Below, one piece after another: positions 52,600 to 61,387 of a stretch of DNA of 64,000 nucleotides. Both the position numbers and the translations under genes were made by a program. The number at the start of each line of letters is the position of its first letter. Positions within the stretch are counted from its first letter, which is position 1. The notes beneath the pieces are model-generated. The model searched no databases and was not told the DNA's origin. It worked only from the letters and a program-made list of their open reading frames with translations. The DNA comes from Hahella sp. HNIBRBA332. GTDB lineage: Bacteria; Pseudomonadota; Gammaproteobacteria; Pseudomonadales; Oleiphilaceae. The stretch is taken from NCBI RefSeq assembly GCF_030719035.1, contig NZ_CP132203.1, positions 806,001 through 870,000 of the forward strand, in the 5' to 3' direction.

Positions 52600-55284
52600 A
52601 TGGGTCACCTGGGTCTGGCCCAGCGCAGCGGAGTTAAGTTGGCGCTGAAAACGCCTGCGCTGGTTATCACTTCTCTACTACTCGCCTCCTGCGGCAGCGA
52701 TACAGCGCCGCCCGAAGCCATTCGCATTTTGGGAAAACCACCGGGAACCGCTTATCTGGGCGTTGAATACACCTATGAGTTCGGTGTGGACGGCGGCGAT
52801 GGTCTGGTGGACTTTTCCATGACCAACCAGCCGCGCTGGCTGGCGTTGGAGTACGTCGACAACACCTTCCGCAAAGGCATTATCATGCGCGGCATCCCTG
52901 GCGTTAACGGGGGCGGAACGGCGGAAGACGCGCTGACGCCTGGCGAGGCGCAGGAAGTCTCACTGACAGTGTCCGATGGATCCAGCGTGGGGGAAACCCG
53001 GTTTTCTTTGTTTGTCGACACGAACACCTATGAATCCGAGGCGCTGACGGTGGCGGAAAACGACGTTGGCGAACGCCCCTCGAAGTTGATCGACGCCAAC
53101 AATAACGGCCAGGAAGACGAAGGCGAAGAGAAAGAAGTTATTCCGCTGTGCTTCACAGATGCGGAGGGTACGCCGCTGTTTTCTGAGGAAGACATCGCTT
53201 TCTTTGAGGAGCGTCAACAGGATGACTCGCTGGCGGTGCGTCCCAAGCTCCACTACTTGCCGGTCTTTCTGGAGCAACCCTCGGTTCAGCGCGTCATATT
53301 GCGCTACTCACTGACCAGCGGCTCCGGCGACGGCGCCACCCCGGGAAGCGATTTTCTTATCGAGACTGCGAGGAAAGACGGACAGGTTATTTCGGTCGCG
53401 GACGGCTTTCTGACTTATGATCCGGGCGTCCGTTATTGCCATATTCCGGTATTTATTAATGACGACCGCGATGCGGAAAAGACCGAGAACATTGCGGTGT
53501 CGATCACTCACTACGAAGGGGGACTGCTGGAGTTCGCTGATCCGGTCAATACCACCATCTCTATTACAGATAATGAGCCTGTCGCCAGCTTTAAGGTGTC
53601 CAAGGCGTCGGTGTCTGAAGGCAATTATCTGAATGTGGAAGTGACGCTGGATAAAGAGCCGGAACAAACAGTTTATGCAGAGTTTGTCGTGGATGCGGAC
53701 AATAGCGATGGCGACTTTGAGGGCGCAGAGGCGGATTTGCGTCTCTACACCGGAGAAGGTGGGGCGGGCAGCCTGATCACGGATGGCGTCAGCGTGCCTT
53801 TCGAGGCGGGCGAAACCAGTAAAACCGTCAAACTGCAGGCGACGACGAATGGCGACGCCACGTTGCGGGACGAGAAAGTGACTTTCAACTGGCGACGTAG
53901 CGGAACCGTGAACCCTGGCGAGGAGCCCCTTTCCGTCTACATTAACCAGTGGTTGAACGCGGTGGAGCTGCCACTCAACGCCGGCGCAAGCGTCTCCGAG
54001 GCCATTTCGGGATCGCAATCGGAGCTGTTTCTCGCCCGGGTGAATGGGGAGGAAAGCGGCAAGCCGGTCAACTCAGATATCATGATCTATGATCGCTTTG
54101 GCGTCCTGCACCAGAGTATCAGACTGGAAGCGGCGACCTACGCAGTGCGCATCAAAGACATCTGGTTGTATGAGAAGATCAATCCGGCCAATGAGGATGA
54201 GATCACCCAGGATATCTACGCTTTGCTGGAAGTGGGTGGTTTGTTCGCGCCTCCGGCGGAGCCGCTGCAGGAAAGCGATTTGGGTGGTAAAGACGTAGTG
54301 GTGCAGAAATATCAGCGTATCAATAATGTCGGCGCCTTCGAGTTACAGTGGGCCAAGCAGATTGGCAGCGTATGGGATGACGAGCCCGGCGCGCTGTCTG
54401 TAGATCTCAGCCAGGAGGTGCTGGTGGTCGGCGCTACCTCAGGCCTGGTCGGCGAAGGGGAAAATTCCGGGCGTCGCGACGCCATGTTGATCAAGTTTGA
54501 TAAAAACGGCGCACTTATGTTCGCTAAAACCTTCGGCTCCTCCGGTGATGATGTGTTGCTGGGAGCGTCTCCTGAATCCTCCTCCAATCATAATGTCGTT
54601 GGTTTCAGCGACGGAGCGGTGGAGGACAACGGCTCCAGCCTGGGCGGCTATGACGCCGTCATTGTGTCCTACAACGATGATGGCGATCCCCGTCGTGTGG
54701 CTCAGATCGGCTCCAGCTATAACGATGCGGCGCTTGATGTCAGCACTGTCAGCAAAGGCTTTGTCTCCGCCGGTTACACCAATGGCGTGCTGGTCAGTGG
54801 AGAGCGTAACCGCGGTGGTCAGGACGGCTACCTCGCCTATCATCAAAACGCCAGTGAGATTACGGCCTATGCGCAGGTTGGCGGAACTGCCGCAGATTCT
54901 GTGTTGGACGTTAAGTCGCTGGGCAATGAGGTATATCTGTCTGGCGTGACGGCGGGGGATATTTTTGACGCTGGCGCGGCCCAGGGCGGCGAAGATGGCT
55001 GGCTGGCGCGTTATGACATCGTGAAAGAAGAAGTGTTGGCTGACGGGGAAGAACCAGGCGAAGGCGAACAGGTGAGCAAGCTGAAGAATATTTGGCGTTT
55101 CCAGCGTGGCGCGGCGGCCAACGAAAAGCTTTCTAATCTGGCGACATTCGGCAGCGCTAAATTGATCTCGGTGGAAGAAGCCCAGACTGACAGCGGCGTG
55201 ACGGTAACGCTGAAGCCGCTCTCCATCGTTGATGGTGTGGACTTGAACGCCGCCTGCCGGGCGGACCCTAACGGGGAATGTTGA
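52600..55284 (+). CDS. Large lipoprotein with Ig-like, Calx-beta and beta-propeller repeats
   Basis: A protein of about 894 residues exported as a lipoprotein. The signal peptide ends in the lipobox LLASC, and the next residues GSD do not carry the inner-membrane retention signal, so outer-membrane location is likely. A putative Ig-like module (He_PIG type; LGVEYTYEFGVDGGDG, IIMRGIPG) comes first. One or two Calx-beta-type modules follow (SVSEGNYLNVEVTLDKEPEQTVYAEF, ITDNEP). The C-terminal third has SBBP-like repeats (TFGSSGDDVLLGAS, DAVIVSYNDDG, GGEDGWLARYD). The composition is acidic, fitting calcium binding or adhesion. The ATG at 52600 is favoured over a GTG at 52585. It is a single gene after the ligA terminator. 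Confidence 0.8.
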   Translation: MGHLGLAQRSGVKLALKTPALVITSLLLASCGSDTAPPEAIRILGKPPGTAYLGVEYTYEFGVDGGDGLVDFSMTNQPRWLALEYVDNTFRKGIIMRGIPGVNGGGTAEDALTPGEAQEVSLTVSDGSSVGETRFSLFVDTNTYESEALTVAENDVGERPSKLIDANNNGQEDEGEEKEVIPLCFTDAEGTPLFSEEDIAFFEERQQDDSLAVRPKLHYLPVFLEQPSVQRVILRYSLTSGSGDGATPGSDFLIETARKDGQVISVADGFLTYDPGVRYCHIPVFINDDRDAEKTENIAVSITHYEGGLLEFADPVNTTISITDNEPVASFKVSKASVSEGNYLNVEVTLDKEPEQTVYAEFVVDADNSDGDFEGAEADLRLYTGEGGAGSLITDGVSVPFEAGETSKTVKLQATTNGDATLRDEKVTFNWRRSGTVNPGEEPLSVYINQWLNAVELPLNAGASVSEAISGSQSELFLARVNGEESGKPVNSDIMIYDRFGVLHQSIRLEAATYAVRIKDIWLYEKINPANEDEITQDIYALLEVGGLFAPPAEPLQESDLGGKDVVVQKYQRINNVGAFELQWAKQIGSVWDDEPGALSVDLSQEVLVVGATSGLVGEGENSGRRDAMLIKFDKNGALMFAKTFGSSGDDVLLGASPESSSNHNVVGFSDGAVEDNGSSLGGYDAVIVSYNDDGDPRRVAQIGSSYNDAALDVSTVSKGFVSAGYTNGVLVSGERNRGGQDGYLAYHQNASEITAYAQVGGTAADSVLDVKSLGNEVYLSGVTAGDIFDAGAAQGGEDGWLARYDIVKEEVLADGEEPGEGEQVSKLKNIWRFQRGAAANEKLSNLATFGSAKLISVEEAQTDSGVTVTLKPLSIVDGVDLNAACRADPNGEC

Positions 55285-55297
55285 TGGGGCGTCTGGG

Positions 55298-55873
55298 TTA
55301 AGCCCAGGCTTCCACCTCAAAATGAGCGATAGCTTTCAGGATGTCTGTGGCGGTCAGTACGCCAATCACATCGCCCTGAACATTGCGCACCAAGGCGCCG
55401 TCCAGGTCTCTCTCCACCAAAACCAGGGAGATCCGGCGCAAATCGGCGTCGTCGCCGACCATCAGGTAAGGCGCGCACAGCGCAGCCAGCGTCGCCTCTG
55501 GCTGCTCCAGTTTCGCCTGCAACAGCTCGCGCTCAATCAGAAAACCCACGACTTCCTGGTCGTCCCGCACTGGCAAGTGTCTCACTTTATGCTCGCGCAA
55601 AAAGCTCAATCCTTCATCCAGGCTCCAGTCCTGCTTGCCGTAAAGCACTGGCGCTGACATAACGTCCTGGGCGCTGAGGCGGGAGATGTCGCCTTCTGCA
55701 GCGCTATCCTGTTCGCTTCCGGAATAGGGAAAGTCTTCTCGCATTCCTTGGTCCTGAGGACCAATAGGATGGATGGCGGATATGGATTTAAGTTCTTCCA
55801 CTGATTTGACGCGAGGGTCCACGCTCAGTGGTGTGATGATACGGTGGCCGGCGTCGACTATGTAGATCGGCAT
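55298..55873 (-). CDS. CBS-domain pair protein
   Basis: A 191-residue cytoplasmic protein with two CBS domains (about 65-125, beginning LSAQDVMSAPVLYGKQDWSLDEGLSFLREHKVRHLPVRDD; and about 130-190, ending DVIGVLTATDILKAI). Such pairs usually sense adenosine nucleotides. The N-terminal 60 residues (MPIYIVDAGHRIITPL) have the look of a separate small module without a known name. The ATG at 55873 has AGGAG about 9 bp before it. It follows mnmC by 56 bp and is probably the last gene of that operon. It converges on the lipoprotein gene. Confidence 0.87.
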   Translation of the reverse strand: MPIYIVDAGHRIITPLSVDPRVKSVEELKSISAIHPIGPQDQGMREDFPYSGSEQDSAAEGDISRLSAQDVMSAPVLYGKQDWSLDEGLSFLREHKVRHLPVRDDQEVVGFLIERELLQAKLEQPEATLAALCAPYLMVGDDADLRRISLVLVERDLDGALVRNVQGDVIGVLTATDILKAIAHFEVEAWA

Positions 55874-55929
55874 GGATGAGGCTCCTTGCAACCGGGGCGC
55901 CGCGTTTGGCGCTCCCTATGCAATCCAGT

Positions 55930-57810
55930 CTACTCCTGGCTGAAGCGTGTTGGCAAAACGCGCTTGATCAGGCCGTCTTCGATCGGAGCGGGCGTTCCCT
56001 CCAGCATGTCCGCTATCATTTCGCCGGCGAGCGGCGCCAACGCCAGACCTTTGGAGCCCATTGCCGTCACAATCAGCAAGCCTGCTCCTTCTTGCTCCGG
56101 AATGAGCGAGCCGATAGCGGGTAAGTAATCCGGCAACGCGCTTCTGACGGAGGCGCGTCCTTGTAGGACAGGCGTGGTTTTGGCGAATTCGGCGCGCAGG
56201 GCGGGGGTGAGCTGGAACAGCTGTTCAAGATTGGCGTCGTTGTCCGTCTCAGTCACCTGCGAGTCAGCGCAATTGGGTTTAAATGTGGCGCCTGTGACCA
56301 GCCTGTCTTCAATAGGCGGCATCAGATAGCCTTCGCCACATAAAACGGTGTTTAGTTGCGGTAATGCGGTGGACTCCACCTGTAGCGTGGTGACTTGGCC
56401 GCGAATGGGTTTGAGAGGCAGAGTGGCCGCTTCAGCAGGCAGCATAGACTGGTTGTTGGCGGTTGCCAGTATCGCTGTAGCGCACTCAAGCACCCGGGCG
56501 GACTCGCCAGAGTCAGTATGGATACGCCAGCCGCCTTCATGGGTGCGTTCCAGTGCGCTAACTGTCGTATTCAAGCGGACCTCAATGTTAGGATGCTGCA
56601 GCAGGTGGGCGCACAGTTGCGGAGGAATCAGCCAGCCGCCGCCGGGCAGGTACGTGGCGCTTGCTGGCAGGCTGACGCCGGCGAGTTCCGACGCTTCTTG
56701 TTGGGTGAGAGAGCGGATAACCTCACCAGGGTAGCGATTGTGTTGGAAGAACTTCTGCTGTCTGACGGCTTCCTTGTTGTTATGCGCAAGTTGCAGCACG
56801 CCGCAGGGGTTCCATATGGGCGCAGGCAGGCTTGCGATCTGCGAGTAGAAGCGTTCGGCATACAAAAATGCATTGGCGTGAATGCGTGTGTTGATGCTCC
56901 ACTCCACACCGGGTTTTATGTATAGCGCGCCTTGTGGGTTGCCTGACGCCTCCGGGGCGATTCGATCAGCCGCTTCCAGTACGGTTACTTTCCAGCCGCG
57001 AGAGGCGAGTGCATAGGCGGTATTTGCGCCAGACAGGCCCGACCCGATCACCACGGCTTCCTTGTGGGGAAGGGCGGTGGGCTGGCCCGGTTCTTCCGCT
57101 TGGAATACGCCGACGGTCATGTCCCTTTTATAGCCGAACCCGGGCGCTTTGCTGACGTTAAAGCCATGCTCTTTCAAGCCGCGACGGATGAAACCCGCCG
57201 CGGAGAATGTGGCGACGGTGCAGCCCGGGGCGGCGTGGCTGGCGATCAGTGGAAACAAAGACTCGCTCCACATCTCGGGATTCTGCTTGGGTGAGAACCC
57301 ATCCAGAAACCAGGCGTCGGCTTTAAAGCTGCACTCGGTCAGCCAGTCTACGACGTCGCCCAGGTACAAGGTCAATGTGACGCCCTGGTCGATGAAGCGA
57401 CAACGGTGCACGCCTCGCATGGGGGCGGGGTATTGCGCTTGTAACTGTCGTGCGAACTCCGCCAGTTGTGGCCAGGCCTGATGACTGCGTATCAGGTCTT
57501 CCAACGCCAGCGGACAAAACTCCACGGAAGTGAAGTGCAGTTGCCCATCCGCGGGACCGCATTCCCGCCAGAGCGCCCAGGCCATGAGGAAGTTGAGGCC
57601 GCTGCCGAAGCCGGTTTCCGCAATGGTGAATACGGAGCCCGGTGGCGCCTTGCTGAACCGCTCTCTCAGGCGATTGCCCGTGAGGAAGACATAATCCGTT
57701 TCCTCCGGGCCGCTTTCTTTGGAAAAATAAATATCGCCGTAAGCGTTGGAGATCGGCGCGCCGCTGTCGGACCAGGATAGATCTGCGTAATCAAGTTGCG
57801 GACCGTTCAC
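55930..57810 (-). CDS. mnmC: Bifunctional tRNA modification enzyme MnmC
   Basis: A 626-residue fusion that completes mnm5(s2)U34 in tRNA. The N-terminal methyltransferase domain (about 1-240; GNRLRERFSKAPPGSVFTIAETGFGSGLNFLMAW, DAWFLDGFSPKQNPEMWS) uses SAM to methylate nm5U. The C-terminal FAD oxidoreductase domain (about 250-620; VVIGSGLSGANTAYALASRGWKVTVLEA) removes the carboxymethyl group of cmnm5U. The start is GTG 57810, inside a GTGA overlap with the stop of the upstream cyclophilin gene, showing coupled translation. Confidence 0.95.
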   Translation of the reverse strand: MNGPQLDYADLSWSDSGAPISNAYGDIYFSKESGPEETDYVFLTGNRLRERFSKAPPGSVFTIAETGFGSGLNFLMAWALWRECGPADGQLHFTSVEFCPLALEDLIRSHQAWPQLAEFARQLQAQYPAPMRGVHRCRFIDQGVTLTLYLGDVVDWLTECSFKADAWFLDGFSPKQNPEMWSESLFPLIASHAAPGCTVATFSAAGFIRRGLKEHGFNVSKAPGFGYKRDMTVGVFQAEEPGQPTALPHKEAVVIGSGLSGANTAYALASRGWKVTVLEAADRIAPEASGNPQGALYIKPGVEWSINTRIHANAFLYAERFYSQIASLPAPIWNPCGVLQLAHNNKEAVRQQKFFQHNRYPGEVIRSLTQQEASELAGVSLPASATYLPGGGWLIPPQLCAHLLQHPNIEVRLNTTVSALERTHEGGWRIHTDSGESARVLECATAILATANNQSMLPAEAATLPLKPIRGQVTTLQVESTALPQLNTVLCGEGYLMPPIEDRLVTGATFKPNCADSQVTETDNDANLEQLFQLTPALRAEFAKTTPVLQGRASVRSALPDYLPAIGSLIPEQEGAGLLIVTAMGSKGLALAPLAGEMIADMLEGTPAPIEDGLIKRVLPTRFSQE

Positions 57811-58397
57811 TGCTGGCTTGCAACCTCATCCAGTTTGATGGAGTTGATGGTGACGGTTTTGACAGGCACATTCTGATAGGGGCCTGTATTTTGTGTGGGC
57901 GCGTTGGCGATCTTGTCCACCACTTCCATACCAGAGACGACTTCGCCGAACACCGCATAGCCTGGTCTGCCGTTGGCGCCATTCAGGTAAGCGTTATCGA
58001 TGACGTTAATGAAGAACTGCGACGTCGCGGAGTTCGGGTCATTGGTTCTGGCCATGGCCAGGGTTCCGCGATTATTCGCGAGGCCGTTGTCGGATTCATT
58101 CTTGATCGGCGCTTTAGTGGCTTTTTTCTCCATGTTGGGCTTGAAGCCGCCGCCCTGGATCATGAAGTTGGGAATAGTGCGGTGAAAGATCAAGCCGTCG
58201 TAGTAACCGTCTTTGATATAGCTGATGAAATTTTCAACGGTGACTGGAGCCTTATCGCTGAACAACTTGATTTTGATGGCTCCCTCGGAAGTGTTGATGG
58301 TGGCTGTCGGCAGGTCGGCGGCTATCGCCGTCAAACTGATTGCCCAGAAAGCCAGGCCAAGTAATCCTCTTTTGCCCGCATTTACGCTGTGTCTCAC
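57807..58397 (-). CDS. ppiA: Periplasmic peptidyl-prolyl cis-trans isomerase (cyclophilin)
   Basis: A 196-residue exported cyclophilin. The signal peptide is about residues 1-27 (GLLGLAFWAISLTAIA, cut near AIA-ADL). The cyclophilin domain has IKLFSDKAPVTVENF, YYDGLIFHRTIPNFMIQGGGF with the catalytic-site arginine, and SQFFINVIDNAYL. It speeds folding of periplasmic or outer-membrane proteins. The start is GTG 58397, sharing one base with the stop of the upstream diguanylate cyclase gene. It is coupled downstream to mnmC. The PpiA name reflects size and location; other cyclophilin paralogues are possible. Confidence 0.9.
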   Translation of the reverse strand: MRHSVNAGKRGLLGLAFWAISLTAIAADLPTATINTSEGAIKIKLFSDKAPVTVENFISYIKDGYYDGLIFHRTIPNFMIQGGGFKPNMEKKATKAPIKNESDNGLANNRGTLAMARTNDPNSATSQFFINVIDNAYLNGANGRPGYAVFGEVVSGMEVVDKIANAPTQNTGPYQNVPVKTVTINSIKLDEVASQQ

Positions 58398-59704
58398 TAG
58401 ATTTCTCCGTTGCTTTTGGATTCGTCGTGGATGTCCGGTTCGCCTTCGCCCTCCGAGATGGCGGGTTCCGCTGTCTCAGAAGCCTCGTTGGCGGGAAAAC
58501 CGTGGGCACGATTCTTACCTTTTCGTTTTGCCATGTAAAGCGCGCTGTCGGCCTGAGAAATCAATGTGTTGGGAGAGTCATCCTGAGAAGGGGCGAGGGC
58601 GCTGAATCCTACGCTGACGGTAAGGCGTTTCAACTCCGGCGAGCCTTCGTTCTCCATGTTGAGTTCGTAGATCTGACGCACAATCTGTTCCGCCACGCGT
58701 TGCGCCGATGTCTGGTCCGCATGAGGCAGAATAACGGCGAACTCTTCGCCGCCATAGCGGGCGACCAAGTCTGCGGCGCGACGAGACGTTTGCGTCAGGC
58801 AGTCGGCGACGTTAATAAGGCAGTCGTCGCCACGCTGATGTCCGTAGGCGTCGTTATAGGCTTTGAAAAAGTCCACATCCACCATCAATAGCGCCAGAGA
58901 TTTATCGTCCCGCAGGCATCGATTCCATTCCGCCTCCAGGCTCCTGTTAAAGTGCCGGCGATTGGCGACCTGGGTCAGACTGTCCATCAATGAGAGCCGC
59001 TCCAGTTCTGCATGCGCGGCGCGCAACTCTTCCTGCTCATACAGCAGGAGCAACTGTTGCAGGAAGTTTTTGCGGGTTTCGTATTCCACCCGGTAGCACA
59101 CCAATACTGAAATCAGCGTAACAAAGGTGTGTAGAAACAGCAGCTCGGTGAACTGTGAAGCATGCAGATGCATGAGAAAGTGCATCGCCAGCACCTGGGA
59201 CAGCCACATTAGCAGGGCGAAGGGGAAAATGTAGTGGAACTGCAGGCGCAGCACCGTGCAGACGAATATGACGGAAATGATTGATCCGGTCTGGTAATGA
59301 AACTGATCAATGGCGGCGGCCTTCACGGCTATGGCGATCAGGCTCAGGTGAATGCATAACGCCCCCAGGCACAGGGTCATTTGATAACGATTGCGCACCC
59401 AGGCAAGTCGGCTGGCCAGCGTTACCAGGATGATGCCGAGAGCGTCCGCCGCCCTGATTTGCAGGGTTTGCTCAAATAGAGCGGGAATCACTAAATGATC
59501 GGCGAAAGTAAAGAAAACCAGCACCAGCGCCCCCAGTAGAGGGTAGACCCGGTTCAGGTGCAGATAACGGTTCAAGTGATAACGCTCAAACTCGCTTTCC
59601 AATTCGCCTTCGAATTGCAGTCCGTGCATGCCGTTGTCCAGCAGTCTGCGAACGTAGGTCGCAGTGTCTGCGGACATATCCTGGTGACTGTTCGGTAATG
59701 ACAA
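58397..59704 (-). CDS. Membrane diguanylate cyclase (GGDEF)
   Basis: A 435-residue protein with five or six N-terminal hydrophobic segments (about 50-210, for example YPLLGALVLVFFTFADHLV and FIFPFALLMWLSQVLAMHFL-like stretches). A short helical linker and a GGDEF domain (about 240-400) follow. The active site is RYGGEEFAVIL, and MVDVDFFKAYNDAYGHQRGDD is the metal/substrate-binding region. A polar tail ends the protein. It should produce cyclic di-GMP under control of the membrane sensor part. The start may be TTG 59704, preceded by a G-rich site, or ATG 59677. It is first in an overlapping operon with cyclophilin and mnmC. Confidence 0.9.
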   Translation of the reverse strand: MSLPNSHQDMSADTATYVRRLLDNGMHGLQFEGELESEFERYHLNRYLHLNRVYPLLGALVLVFFTFADHLVIPALFEQTLQIRAADALGIILVTLASRLAWVRNRYQMTLCLGALCIHLSLIAIAVKAAAIDQFHYQTGSIISVIFVCTVLRLQFHYIFPFALLMWLSQVLAMHFLMHLHASQFTELLFLHTFVTLISVLVCYRVEYETRKNFLQQLLLLYEQEELRAAHAELERLSLMDSLTQVANRRHFNRSLEAEWNRCLRDDKSLALLMVDVDFFKAYNDAYGHQRGDDCLINVADCLTQTSRRAADLVARYGGEEFAVILPHADQTSAQRVAEQIVRQIYELNMENEGSPELKRLTVSVGFSALAPSQDDSPNTLISQADSALYMAKRKGKNRAHGFPANEASETAEPAISEGEGEPDIHDESKSNGEI

Positions 59705-60024
59705 ATCCGCCCCCTGGGGTGTGGTTGCTGCAAGCGTCTCAGGTATTGAAAACCGGCTCTTCTATAAAAGTGTAACCAACCATGCTTTTACCGCCAGCGT
59801 TATAAGCGACAAATTATTAGAAATTCCTTAAAAGTTTCAGGCATCTAGGCGTCATAGCGAGAGAGGCTGCGGCGTTGGCCGCTAATACCCGGTAGTAAGT
59901 CATTAATACTTGGTTGTAGGCGATAGCAAAACCCATACAAAAATTAACCGATCTCGGGTGTACAAATTTTAAACGCCTTTCCATTATTAAAGAGCTACTA
60001 CTCAATAAAAAAGGAGTTATAGTC
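59705..60024. other. Intergenic region between divergent cyclase and fusion-protein genes
   Basis: About 320 bp, AT-rich especially at 59900-60020, with no credible gene. It should hold both promoters. The plus-strand side ends in a strong AAAGGAG ribosome-binding site for the fusion-protein gene. I found no clear sigma-28 or sigma-54 site. Confidence 0.45.
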
Positions 60025-60783
60025 ATGGCGACTCAGCAGCAAGCTATTGAAAGATCCCGCCTAGGTCGCCTCCTGGTGAACCGGGGATACATTACCGAAG
60101 GTCAGCTTAACGAAGCATTAACGGCGCAGACGGTTAATGGTCAACGCCTTGGCGAATTGTTAGTAGATTTCGGCTGGATAACCAATAAGGAGCTACAGCG
60201 CACTCTCCGGCACCAAAGCCGGTATCGCTACGCCGCGGCGTTCGTCGCTATGGCCGTGGCTCCGTTCCAGCCCATGGTGGCGTTCGCCGCCTCCCAGACC
60301 GAAAATGAATCCTCACCAGTAGCCTCCGAAACCCTGTATCAAAATACCTCGGGGCTGCAGGCGCTGGATGACAATGCAATGAGCAATGTCGGCGCGCAAG
60401 GCTTCACTGAAGAGTTCCAGCAATTTTACAACATGGCCGCGAAGGCCCAATTGGAAGGTCAGAACTCTGCAAATCCTGATGAACTGCAAGGCCTGGACGG
60501 GGTTCAGGTGTTAGGGTCTCTCGGGAAACTATTGCTTCCTATTACTAATGTTTTGGACGCCGAAGTTGAAGTGGTCGGCGTGCAAATCGATCCCTCCCGC
60601 ATCAAGCCTTTGTTTAATGAGGACGGGGGCATGAACGTGACGCTTCCGAATCATATCGAGCGGGTCAGTTTCAACAATATTCGGCCGATGGGGGTATCGG
60701 CGGATGGTCCCACCATGGGCAGTATTCATTTGGAAGGGATCGAGTTCAGCGATAACTCGTATATCGTGGTGAAACCCTACTGA
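60025..60783 (+). CDS. MshEN/GspE-N-like domain fused through a membrane segment to an exported domain
   Basis: A 252-residue protein of unusual build. Residues 11-64 (SRLGRLLVNRGYITEGQLNEAL, RLGELLVDFGWITNKELQRTL) closely follow the N-terminal domain of GspE/PilB/MshE secretion ATPases, where MshEN domains bind cyclic di-GMP. A transmembrane or signal-like helix follows at about 68-90 (AAAFVAMAVAPFQPMVAFAA). The rest looks extracytoplasmic: LQALDDNAMSNVGAQGF resembles the start of mature DUF6160-like surface proteins, ending in beta-like GSIHLEGIEFSDNSYIVV. No ATPase domain is present. A strong AAAGGAG precedes the ATG. A terminator follows. Function unknown. Confidence 0.75.
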   Translation: MATQQQAIERSRLGRLLVNRGYITEGQLNEALTAQTVNGQRLGELLVDFGWITNKELQRTLRHQSRYRYAAAFVAMAVAPFQPMVAFAASQTENESSPVASETLYQNTSGLQALDDNAMSNVGAQGFTEEFQQFYNMAAKAQLEGQNSANPDELQGLDGVQVLGSLGKLLLPITNVLDAEVEVVGVQIDPSRIKPLFNEDGGMNVTLPNHIERVSFNNIRPMGVSADGPTMGSIHLEGIEFSDNSYIVVKPY

Positions 60784-60865
60784 GTAGACGGTTACTCCGC
60801 ACGGCGGGCGAGGTAGTTAGAGCGCTCCGCCTGTTGCGGATCTTTCCCTTGGACGATGTTGTTTC

Positions 60866-60893
60866 AGGCCGCGTTGTTTGCGGCCTTTTTTTA
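60866..60893 (+). terminator. Intrinsic terminator of the fusion-protein gene
   Basis: AGGCCGC (60866-60872) pairs with GCGGCCT (60880-60886) over a 7-nt loop and leads directly into a run of T. It lies about 85 bp after the stop codon and just before the convergent flgN. Confidence 0.88.
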
Positions 60894-60904
60894 TGTCCGA
60901 GAAT

Positions 60905-61369
60905 CTAAGCCTGCGCTATGGCCTGGCCTTCGCCAACGCTTTTCTCCGCGCCGTTTTTGCCATACAGCTGCATTTGCTGGGATTGGCCGCGGATGATCTG
61001 CATCATCTTGGTCGTGCGCTGTTGTGAACGGGCGATAATGCGTCCGTTGACCTCGTTCAGCTTGTGTATATTGGCGAGGCTGCTTTCGCACTGGCGGTAC
61101 AGCTTCATCACGGGAGGCGCTTTTTCCTTCAGCAGGGAGAGAAAGCGGTCTATGGGCAGGCCTGTCTGGCTAACCCACTGCGTGCGAGTGCGTGCGTGGC
61201 TTTCGATTTGTTGCAAGAGGGGGAGTTTGTATTCGATGATGCGCTGCAGCGTTTCAATATCGCTTTGCTCCAGAGAGTCGCGTTCCTGCTGCAGCACATC
61301 TTCAAGTTGGGAGAGAGTTTGTAGATCCTGTTTAAGCAGATCAATAAATACTTTCAGATCGGCGGACAT
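60905..61369 (-). CDS. flgN: Flagellar synthesis protein FlgN
   Basis: A 154-residue helical export chaperone for the hook-filament junction proteins FlgK and FlgL. The family pattern of long helices is present (LLKQDLQTLSQLEDVLQQERDSLEQSDIETLQRII, and KAPPVMKLYRQCESSLANIHKLNEVNGRIIARSQQRT), where LNxxNGxII is typical of FlgN. It lies directly after flgM on the same strand (18-bp gap) and GAGGG precedes the ATG. Transcription probably comes from the sigma-28 promoter before flgM. Confidence 0.92.
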   Translation of the reverse strand: MSADLKVFIDLLKQDLQTLSQLEDVLQQERDSLEQSDIETLQRIIEYKLPLLQQIESHARTRTQWVSQTGLPIDRFLSLLKEKAPPVMKLYRQCESSLANIHKLNEVNGRIIARSQQRTTKMMQIIRGQSQQMQLYGKNGAEKSVGEGQAIAQA

Positions 61370-61387
61370 GATGCCCTCACAGTGTTA

